A DNA stretch of 5,783 nucleotides from Pseudomonadota bacterium (GTDB lineage Bacteria; Desulfobacterota; Syntrophia; Syntrophales; UBA5619). The position numbers and the translations under genes were made by a program. Positions 1-5,379 of this stretch are shown piece after piece; within the stretch, counting starts at the first letter, position 1, and every line of letters begins with the position of its first letter. Location of the stretch: assembly GCA_018896355.1 (NCBI GenBank), contig JAHIMW010000024.1, forward strand, positions 1 to 5,783. The letters are read 5' to 3'. The notes under the pieces were generated by a model, which saw nothing but the letters and a program-made list of their open reading frames with translations, was not told where the DNA came from and made no database searches.

Positions 1-2529
1 CGAGTGCCCTTCGTTGATGTGATAGACGCGGGGGCGGATCCCCAGCCTCTTGAGAACCCGGACGCCCCCCATCCCAAGCAGGATTTCCTGTTCGATCCGT
101 GTTCGCGGTTCGGAGCAGTAAAGACGTCCCGTGATCTTCCGGTCCTGGGGGGTGTTCCGCGTCACGTCGGTATCCAACAAGTAAAGTGAGACGCGCCCCA
201 CATGGACCTCCCAGATGTTTGCGAAGAGTGTCCGGCCGGGAAGTTCCAGGGAGATCTGTACGGCATCCCCCCGGTCGTCCTGGACGATCTCCAGCGGCAT
301 TCGGGAGAAATCGTTCTCCGGATACTCCGCCGTCTGGGCGCCGTTCTTGTCGATCACCTGTCGGAAAAACCCGTTCTTGTAAAGGAGGCCGACGCCGACC
401 AGGGGGATGTTCAGATCGCTCGCCGTTTTCAGGTGATCTACGGAGAGCGTGCCGAGACCGCCGGAGTAAATGGGCAGGCAGTCGTGGAGACCGTATTCGG
501 TCGAGAAGTAGGCGACGGGCGACGACCGTTTCAGGCCGTCGAGCGGCCCGATCAGCGGAGACGGAGTCTTGTCGTCCATGTAGTTGTCGAACTGCTGGAA
601 GATCTGCCCGAACAGGTTCATGTAGCTGGCGTTTTCCGAGGCCTCCAGGAGCCGCTCCGAAGAGACCGTCTCGAGCATCCGGACGGGATTGTTGTTCATC
701 CCCTCCCAGAGTTTGGGGTCCAGTGCGGAAAAGAGTTCCCGGGCGCGGGGGTTCCATGCCCACCAGAGGTTGTGGGCGAGTTCCCGGAGCCTGGAGATAT
801 TCGCTGGGAGATTGGCCACCGCGGTGAAGGTCCGGAAGTACGGTGAAACGGAGACGGTCCCCGCGAAGATGTGTTTCATCCCGGCCTTGAGGTCCTCCGC
901 GGTGAGCTTCTCCGCACGGCTCAGCGATTTCGCGAAGGCCTGGTCGAAGGCCTGCTCGTAGTGTTTGAAGAAATCCTTCCAGTTGGCCTGGGAGGCCGCG
1001 GCGCGGGCGCCGACCCGCATGCCCTGAAGATCGGCCTCGTCCCGTCTGAGAAAATCGCTGAATATGTCATGCAGGTTGTTCTCTATCGCCTCGTCTGGTT
1101 GTCCCAGCCGATTCAGCAGAATGATCCCGCTGTTCTTCCCCACCGCATGCTGCGCCCAAAGGCCGAAACCGGCCTGGTCGGTCGTGAGCGTCGGCACGGC
1201 GTAGGCGGCGCTTTCGAGGGGGGTATAGCCCCAGGGTTCGTAGTAAGAGGGGAAGACGCCGAGGTCGCAACCGGCGAGCGCCTCATAGTAGCTCATGTTG
1301 ATGAAGCCGTCGTGGCCGTTTAGATAGGCCGGGACGAAGATGACCTGAACCCGGTTCTGTGGAAAATTTTTAAGACCGAGGCGCTCGCAGGCCTGGAGGA
1401 TCGGATCGGAGGCCTCGTACTGCAGCCGGTGGCTCGCAATGGGCGGATTCCCCGGGTCGGGTCTGGCATCGTCGCTCTTGAGAGACGGAATCAGATCCGT
1501 GTAGGCGCCGAGGACAAAAATAAAGGCGAGGATGGTCTGGTCCGGCCCCATCTCCTGGTTCAGCCGGCCGAGGGCCGACAAAAAGAGATCGACTCCCTTG
1601 TTGCGGAATTCGCCGCGTCCAGAGATCAGCATGATCTTGGCGTCGGCGGGGAAATCCCTGCCCAGAAACCGCGTTGCGGCGGCGAGCAGTTTCTTCCGGG
1701 ATTTCAGCGCGGCGGTCCGATCGGCCGCAAGGTCGGGGATGTTTTCGATGTCCAGGCCGTTCGGCGTGATCAGATCGGGGGGCCTGCCGAGGAAGTTTTT
1801 CGCCTCCGATGCGGTAATCTCGCTCACCGTGGTGAAACAGTCCGCCTCGCGGGCGGATGCCGCCTCCATCGAACACTTGGCGGTGATATTGTGGGCGGTC
1901 GCCTCCCGCTGCGGCGAGATATGGTCCATCGTCGTGTAGATGTCCATCCCGTGAGAGGCCAGGGTCCTGCCGAGCGTCGTGGCGTGCGTGGTGAAGACGG
2001 TGCCGATTTCCGGAGCCCGCTTCTTCAGGCCGAGGAGACCGGCCCCCGTCATCCATTCGTGGAACTGGGCGACAGCACGCATTCCCCGGGGTCGCACGAC
2101 GAAGTTGTAGAGGGTTTCGATCACCTCGCTCGCCGCATAGCTGAACATGACCGGTTCCATATAGTCCCAGCCCCCGGCGATGGAGTCGACGCCGTAGTCC
2201 TCCCATATTCGGAAGAGGAGCTGCTCCTTGTCGTACTTTTTACCGAAGCCGACGAGGATCGCTTTCGGTCTGCCGGGCACCTTCCAGCGGCCGAAGCGGC
2301 AGGGAATCTCCTTGATGGCCACCCCCTCGCGGACGCGGTTCCAACACTCTTCGTCCGTTTCCTCGAAATCGGGGTTCGTCTTGAGGTCCGGACCGAGGAC
2401 GAAATAGCGCTCGCCGAAGAGCTTCGTTGCTTCGGGGAGTTTGCTCGTGATCACGGTATAGATCCCGCCGACCTTGTTGCAGACCTCCCAGCTCACCTCA
2501 AAAAGATAATACTCCTGCGCCTCTGTCAT
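1..2529 (-). CDS. GT3 glycogen synthase fused to GT35 alpha-glucan phosphorylase (3' end outside window)
   Basis: The frame is open without a stop for 843 codons from the ATG at 2529 to the window edge, so the C-terminus is missing. Residues about 7-545 read as a GT3 (eukaryotic-type) glycogen synthase. They include EVCNKVGGIYTV at 15-26, QFHEW at 155-159, TTHATTLGR at 180-188, TPNGLD at 255-260, GEFRNKG at 306-312 and the E-x7-E site YYEPWGYTPLE with Glu431 and Glu439, matching the YEPWGYTP site of yeast Gsy2. From about 564 a DUF3417-type phosphorylase begins: HNLWWAWNP at 586-594, YFSTEYGLHD at 674-683, PIYSGGLG at 686-693 and HINEGHS at the edge (837-843). The PLP-binding part would lie outside. 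Predicted roles are elongation of alpha-1,4-glucan from a nucleotide sugar and phosphorolysis to glucose-1-phosphate, in the cytoplasm. The Arg-rich glucose-6-phosphate regulatory helix of eukaryotic GT3 is not evident around 484-528. The start is supported by an AAGGAG site and by the closeness of the GGIY motif to the N-terminus. The total length is probably near 1,400 residues (inferred from family sizes). Confidence 0.93.
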   Translation of the reverse strand, partial: MTEAQEYYLFEVSWEVCNKVGGIYTVITSKLPEATKLFGERYFVLGPDLKTNPDFEETDEECWNRVREGVAIKEIPCRFGRWKVPGRPKAILVGFGKKYDKEQLLFRIWEDYGVDSIAGGWDYMEPVMFSYAASEVIETLYNFVVRPRGMRAVAQFHEWMTGAGLLGLKKRAPEIGTVFTTHATTLGRTLASHGMDIYTTMDHISPQREATAHNITAKCSMEAASAREADCFTTVSEITASEAKNFLGRPPDLITPNGLDIENIPDLAADRTAALKSRKKLLAAATRFLGRDFPADAKIMLISGRGEFRNKGVDLFLSALGRLNQEMGPDQTILAFIFVLGAYTDLIPSLKSDDARPDPGNPPIASHRLQYEASDPILQACERLGLKNFPQNRVQVIFVPAYLNGHDGFINMSYYEALAGCDLGVFPSYYEPWGYTPLESAAYAVPTLTTDQAGFGLWAQHAVGKNSGIILLNRLGQPDEAIENNLHDIFSDFLRRDEADLQGMRVGARAAASQANWKDFFKHYEQAFDQAFAKSLSRAEKLTAEDLKAGMKHIFAGTVSVSPYFRTFTAVANLPANISRLRELAHNLWWAWNPRARELFSALDPKLWEGMNNNPVRMLETVSSERLLEASENASYMNLFGQIFQQFDNYMDDKTPSPLIGPLDGLKRSSPVAYFSTEYGLHDCLPIYSGGLGTLSVDHLKTASDLNIPLVGVGLLYKNGFFRQVIDKNGAQTAEYPENDFSRMPLEIVQDDRGDAVQISLELPGRTLFANIWEVHVGRVSLYLLDTDVTRNTPQDRKITGRLYCSEPRTRIEQEILLGMGGVRVLKRLGIRPRVYHINEGHS

Positions 2530-3812
2530 GACTTTTCTCCTTTATCCCTCCGTTTTGCGGGGACAGATTTGAAATCTGTCCCCGCTCGTAAAACCTTACA
2601 ACGGGGACACGATGCGGCATCATGTCCCCGCTCATTTTTTACCAGCTGTGATAAATCGTCGATAATGTTCATGTAGTTGATGTAGGCCTCATAGGGCGAC
2701 TCATAGGGGTTGAAGTAGCGGTGAACATCCCCGTCGGAAAACCATTTCGTGCACATGTAGTACAGGTGGTCGGACGTCTGGAGCATCCGCCAGATCCGGA
2801 TAAGCCCCTCGTCCTTCCTCCTGCGGACGGCGGCCTCGAGCGCGTAAAGCTTGCCGGCGGCGTCCTGCTGCAGGGCGTTGCCCAGCCAGGCCGTCGTGTC
2901 CCGTTCCTCGTCCGCCCAGGAGATGAAACCGGGGCACGCGATCTCCTGGGTCGCCTCATGGGCCGCAGCCGCCTCCGCGGGAGTCTGAAAGCGAAAGTCG
3001 GGGTGGCGAAGTATTTCTCCGGGGAGCGCCTCCAGAAACGCGAAGATTCCCGTCTCCCGCCACTGGTGTTCGCCGAAGGTCTCGTAGTCCATGAAGAGGT
3101 TGACGACCGCCTCTTCCCGTCGGATCCGGTGCAGCCAGTGGGCGTATTTGGCCGCCGTGAGCGGATACTCGGCCCAATTCCGGTCGGAGAAGCGGAAGGC
3201 CACGTCGTCCGAGAGGCGGTAGTTCCGCAGCAGGAGCTTCAGCTTTTTGCGGCCGCTCGGTCTGTATATCAGGTTGGGGCTACGCCGGCCAAGGATTTTT
3301 TCGGTCCCCTCGGCGAGGATCGTCCGGTAGCCCATCTTTTCCACTGCTGCCGCGAGGGCGTCGCTGTAGATCAGCTCCGTGTGGCGGAAGGTCCGACCCT
3401 CCTGCCCGAAGAGGGAACGGATCCGCTCCCGGTGTAGGGAAACCTGCGCCCGGAACTCCCGCGGCGAAAAGAGGAAGGCCAGGGAATGGCTGTCGGTTTC
3501 GTTCAGGAACTCGACGCATCCCGTAGCGCTTAGACGTTGAAAAATCCCCAGAACATCCGGCCGGTGTCGTTCCAACTGATCGAGGATAACGCCGGACAGC
3601 GAAAAAGCGACACGGAAGGCGCCGCCGTATTTCTCAATCAACCGAAGCAGAAGGTCGCCGGCGGGAAGATAGCATTTCTCTGCGACGCGGTCCAGTATCC
3701 GGCGGTTCTCCGTCTCATCCTCGTAGTCATGGACCTGGCCCACGTCGAAGAAGCTGTACCTGCGAAGACGGCAGGGTTGGTGGACCTGAAAGTAGAGACA
3801 GACGCTCGGCAT
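2526..3812 (-). CDS. GH57 family alpha-amylase-type glycoside hydrolase
   Basis: A 428-residue cytoplasmic protein with no signal peptide. The GH57 conserved regions are present in order: VHQP at 10-13; GCVEFLNETDSHSL at 98-111; FRHTELIYSD at 142-151 with Glu146 as the likely nucleophile; NLFMDYETFGEHQW at 238-251 with Asp242 as the likely acid/base; and SWADEERDTTAWLGN at 298-312, followed by TSDHLYYMCTKW at 346-357. The size and the TELIYSD/MDYETFGEH motifs fit the short alpha-amylase-like GH57 group better than the larger GH57 branching enzymes, but alpha-amylase and glucanotransferase activities cannot be told apart here. The start has AAGGAG (3818-3823) 5 bases upstream. The family-like sequence ends near Glu394. 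Residues 395-428 are encoded by palindromic repeats plus a short linker and are unlikely to be part of the fold. The TGA stop overlaps the next ATG by four bases. The neighbours, two glycogen synthase-type transferases and a phosphorylase, point to a role in glycogen trimming or remodelling. Confidence 0.92.
   Translation of the reverse strand: MPSVCLYFQVHQPCRLRRYSFFDVGQVHDYEDETENRRILDRVAEKCYLPAGDLLLRLIEKYGGAFRVAFSLSGVILDQLERHRPDVLGIFQRLSATGCVEFLNETDSHSLAFLFSPREFRAQVSLHRERIRSLFGQEGRTFRHTELIYSDALAAAVEKMGYRTILAEGTEKILGRRSPNLIYRPSGRKKLKLLLRNYRLSDDVAFRFSDRNWAEYPLTAAKYAHWLHRIRREEAVVNLFMDYETFGEHQWRETGIFAFLEALPGEILRHPDFRFQTPAEAAAAHEATQEIACPGFISWADEERDTTAWLGNALQQDAAGKLYALEAAVRRRKDEGLIRIWRMLQTSDHLYYMCTKWFSDGDVHRYFNPYESPYEAYINYMNIIDDLSQLVKNERGHDAASCPRCKVLRAGTDFKSVPAKRRDKGEKS
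2537..2542 (-). promoter_or_regulatory. Ribosome-binding site of the synthase-phosphorylase gene
   Basis: AAGGAG on the minus strand lies 7 bases before the ATG at 2529. It lies inside the last codons of the upstream GH57 frame, whose TGA stop overlaps the ATG as ATGA. The arrangement supports this start and suggests translational coupling between the two genes. Confidence 0.8.
2557..2585. repeat. REP-like palindrome, GGGGACAGATTT type (complete copy)
   Basis: A perfect 29-bp inverted repeat with 14-bp arms, GCGGGGACAGATTT and its complement, around a single central G (2571). It lies inside the GH57 reading frame, where it encodes part of the C-terminal tail (AGTDFKSVPA on the minus strand). 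A truncated copy is at 3828-3847. It lacks a following T-run, so it is not a standard intrinsic terminator. Confidence 0.9.
2602..2630 (+). repeat. REP-like palindrome, GGGGACA-GATG type (copy 1)
   Basis: A 29-bp inverted repeat with outer arms CGGGGACA/TGTCCCCG and inner arms GATG/CATC around CGG, with one mismatched pair (2610/2622). Its exact reverse complement, 29 of 29 bases, occurs at 3853-3881. It is read through in the GH57 frame as RGHDAASCP, starting exactly at residue 395, so it marks the junction between the conserved protein and the added tail. Confidence 0.9.
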
Positions 3813-3817
3813 TTGTG

Positions 3818-3823
3818 CTCCTT
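3818..3823 (-). promoter_or_regulatory. Ribosome-binding site of the GH57 gene
   Basis: AAGGAG on the minus strand lies 5 bases before the ATG at 3812. It is almost the only part of the gap after the GT4 gene that is not repeat sequence, and it supports the chosen start. Confidence 0.75.
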
Positions 3824-3827
3824 ATAA

Positions 3828-3847
3828 GGGGACAGATTTGAAATCTG
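3828..3847. repeat. Truncated GGGGACAGATTT-type palindrome
   Basis: The 20 bases from GGGGACAGATTTG to AAATCTG match the first 20 bases of the GGGGACA core of the 2557-2585 copy. The closing TCCCC arm is missing, and the sequence runs directly into the next palindrome at 3848. This looks like a deletion or insertion junction within the repeat cluster. Confidence 0.8.
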
Positions 3848-3886
3848 CGTAACGGGGACATGATGCCGCATCGTGTCCCCGTTACG
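3848..3886 (-). repeat. REP-like palindrome, GGGGACA-GATG type (copy 2, inverted and extended)
   Basis: A 39-bp inverted repeat with perfect 13-bp outer arms CGTAACGGGGACA/TGTCCCCGTTACG, one T/G pair, and inner arms GATG/CATC around CCG. The central 29 bases are the exact reverse complement of the copy at 2602-2630. As RNA, either strand could fold into a long stable hairpin between the GT4 and GH57 coding regions. There is no T-run after it, so an effect on mRNA stability or partial termination is possible but unproven. Confidence 0.9.
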
Positions 3887-3890
3887 GAAT

Positions 3891-3919
3891 GGAAATCCGA
3901 TGCGGTATCATCTCCCCGC
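3891..3919 (+). repeat. Degenerate GGGGACA-GATG-type palindrome overlapping the GT4 stop codon
   Basis: Aligned without gaps to 2603-2631, 23 of 29 bases are identical, and the right 22 bases have only two differences. The left arm has decayed (GGAAATC in place of GGGGACA). The last three sense codons and the TGA stop of the GT4 gene (3908-3919) lie within this copy. Confidence 0.65.
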
Positions 3920-5167
3920 CGTCTCCCGGTAGATCGCCGTGATCTTCTCCGCGGCGGTTTCCCAGCGGATTTTCCGGAGCTCTTCGCGGGCCTTCTCCGC
4001 CAATTTGTCGGCCAGGACGGGGTGTTTCAGGACGGCGATGATCTTGGCGGCCATCTCCCGGACATCCCAGAAATCGACCTTAAGCGCATGCCTGAGGATC
4101 TCGGAAACACCCGACTGGCGGGAGAGGATCACCGGAACGTCGTACGACATCGCCTCGAGCGGGGAGATGCCGAACGGTTCGGAGACGCTCGGCATGACGT
4201 AGAGGTCGCTCAGGGAGAAGATCCGTTCGATCTCCTCGCCCTGGAGAAATCCGGTGAAATGGAAATGGTCTCCGATCCCCAGAGCTCCTATGCGTTCGAT
4301 CATCCGTCCCATCATATCGCCCGCGCCGGCCATCACGAAGGTGACGTCGGGCAGTACACGCAGGACCTGGGCCGCCGCCTCGACGAAGTAGTCCGGTCCC
4401 TTCTGGAAGGTGATCCGGCCGAGAAAGAGGACCATTTTCCTCCCCCGGGGTCGTTCCGTGCGGTAGGCCTGCCGGGCCTCCTTCTGGGATACGGCGTTGT
4501 AGACGACGGAAATTTTCTCCTCGGGAATCGCGTAGCGCTCCGCGATCATCCGCTTCGTCCGGTGGCTGACGGCGATGATCCGGTCCGCCTTCTCCATGCC
4601 TTCCCGTTCGATCGCGAAGATCTCGTCGTTCACTTTTTCGCCGCTCCGGTCGTATTCGAGGGAGTGGATGTGGAGGACGAGCGGCCGGCCGCTGATCCGG
4701 CGGGCCAGCAGTGCGGCGGGGACGGTCATCCAGTCGTGGGCGTGGATCACGTCAAAGGTGGAGGTGCGGGCGAGGACGCCGCCGGCCCGACCGTAGCGAA
4801 TCACCTCGGCGATCAGGTCGAGGCCGTAAACATCGGCTGTTATTGGAAATTTCTTTCCTTCGGAGAGATAGAGGGTGCGGTAGCGCCCCGCATCCAGATA
4901 GGGATGGAGAAGGGAGGGAACCGGGCGGAGCGCCAGACGCCGGAGGGTCTTCTCCGTGCCGTCGTCCCGGTCGGCGTCGGACACAGGGATGCCGGCGGTG
5001 GAGACGAGATCCAGAAAAGGGGCTGCGCCCGCCTCGCCGTCCCGCGGCAGGACAAAGGTGATCCGGTGGCCGAGGCCGGCCAGGGCCGCCGTCATGCCGT
5101 AGCAGGCCGTGCCCAGGCCGCCGCTCATCCGGGGTGGAAATTCCCATCCGAACATCAGGATACGCAT
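3908..5167 (-). CDS. GT4/GT5-like glycogen (starch) synthase-type glycosyltransferase
   Basis: A 419-residue cytoplasmic GT-B fold glycosyltransferase. The N-terminal domain opens with MFGWEFPPRMSGGLGT (5-20), whose GGLG loop is typical of glycogen/starch synthase-like enzymes, and carries HAHDW at 142-146. The C-terminal nucleotide-sugar domain has the GRITFQKG loop (250-257; Arg251 and Lys256 are expected to bind phosphate), VMAGAGD at 278-284 and the E-x7-E site EPFGISPLE with Glu330 and Glu338. Likely reaction: transfer of glucose from a nucleotide sugar to an alpha-1,4-glucan, or possibly to a phosphosugar acceptor. The exact donor and acceptor cannot be read from sequence, and a more general GT4 role is possible. 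The start at 5167 has AGGAGG 9 bases upstream. It is the first gene of the set of three and is separated from GH57 by 95 bases, almost all repeat. The last codons and stop fall in a degenerate palindrome, so the native C-terminus may have been altered slightly. Confidence 0.9.
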   Translation of the reverse strand: MRILMFGWEFPPRMSGGLGTACYGMTAALAGLGHRITFVLPRDGEAGAAPFLDLVSTAGIPVSDADRDDGTEKTLRRLALRPVPSLLHPYLDAGRYRTLYLSEGKKFPITADVYGLDLIAEVIRYGRAGGVLARTSTFDVIHAHDWMTVPAALLARRISGRPLVLHIHSLEYDRSGEKVNDEIFAIEREGMEKADRIIAVSHRTKRMIAERYAIPEEKISVVYNAVSQKEARQAYRTERPRGRKMVLFLGRITFQKGPDYFVEAAAQVLRVLPDVTFVMAGAGDMMGRMIERIGALGIGDHFHFTGFLQGEEIERIFSLSDLYVMPSVSEPFGISPLEAMSYDVPVILSRQSGVSEILRHALKVDFWDVREMAAKIIAVLKHPVLADKLAEKAREELRKIRWETAAEKITAIYRETAGR

Positions 5168-5176
5168 GGCTTACAA

Positions 5177-5182
5177 CCTCCT
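5177..5182 (-). promoter_or_regulatory. Ribosome-binding site of the GT4 gene
   Basis: AGGAGG on the minus strand, part of a longer purine run GAGGGAGGAGG, lies 9 bases before the ATG at 5167. Confidence 0.75.
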
Positions 5183-5247
5183 CCCTCTTGCAGTTGCCGT
5201 TCCCGGAAGTCATGGAAGTGCGGGTGGAGAAAGGCAAAGCAAGGTAA

Positions 5248-5279
5248 AGTAAAATAAGACGGGGCGCCGGGATCGGCAC
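5248..5279 (-). terminator. Weak terminator-like hairpin downstream of the CRISPR array
   Basis: On the minus strand, GTGCCG (5279-5274) can pair with CGGCGC (5269-5264), with one G-U pair, around a four-base loop. A T-rich but interrupted stretch (TTATTTTACTTT) follows after about five bases. The position, about 70 bases past the last repeat, would suit an end point for the pre-crRNA, but the short stem and offset T-tract make this tentative. Confidence 0.25.
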
Positions 5280-5346
5280 AAAGGTAAACCCTGGTGAGGA
5301 TCATGACACAATTGCGTCCGGAAGTAAACCGTTATGGATAGTCCGT

Positions 5347-5379
5347 TCTTCAATCCACGCCCGCTCGCGAGCGGGCGAC
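5347..5379 (-). repeat. Terminal degenerate CRISPR repeat
   Basis: This copy matches the other six repeats at 31 of 33 positions. The two differences are at 5347-5348, the 3' end on the transcribed strand, where the final AC of the ATTGAAAC end is lost. Loss at this end fits the oldest repeat of an array whose new spacers enter at the opposite side. Confidence 0.85.

Larger units (their letters stand above)
5168..5346 (-). other. Intergenic region between CRISPR trailer end and GT4 gene
   Basis: The 179 bases hold the GT4 ribosome-binding site, a weak hairpin (5264-5279) and a 10-bp imperfect tandem repeat (AGGCAAAGCA then AGGTAAAGTA, 5232-5251). Any promoter for the glycogen genes should be here, because the three genes are co-directional. 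I could not find a convincing -35/-10 pair or a sigma-54 site. There is no supported coding region. Confidence 0.6.

Noticed and set aside
564..564. Boundary between two separate adjacent genes near the synthase/phosphorylase junction
   Set aside because: I translated every codon from 2529 to 1 and found no stop. No ribosome-binding site followed by a start is needed near the junction, so a true fusion is the simplest reading.
1370..2206. 278-codon minus-strand frame within the synthase region
   Set aside because: It is a shifted frame inside the continuous 843-codon fusion gene, which carries all GT3 motifs in order. There is no sign of a frameshift.
2557..2630. Intrinsic terminator between GH57 and the synthase-phosphorylase gene
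   Set aside because: The palindromes lie inside the GH57 coding frame, have no T-run on the minus strand, and the next gene overlaps the GH57 stop, so termination here is unlikely.
1429..2676. 415-codon open frame on the plus strand
   Set aside because: It is antisense to the GT3 domain and runs through the palindromic repeats (again giving a TDLKSVPA-like peptide). It has no recognisable domain and no good ribosome-binding site evidence.
3860..5257. 465-codon open frame on the plus strand
   Set aside because: It lies opposite the GT4 gene, whose motifs are clear on the minus strand. The product shows no family motif, and such mirror frames are common in GC-rich genes.
5280..5346. Sigma-70 promoter for the GT4 gene (TTGTGT near 5310)
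   Set aside because: No acceptable -10 element lies at 16-18 bases from it. The match is no better than expected by chance.
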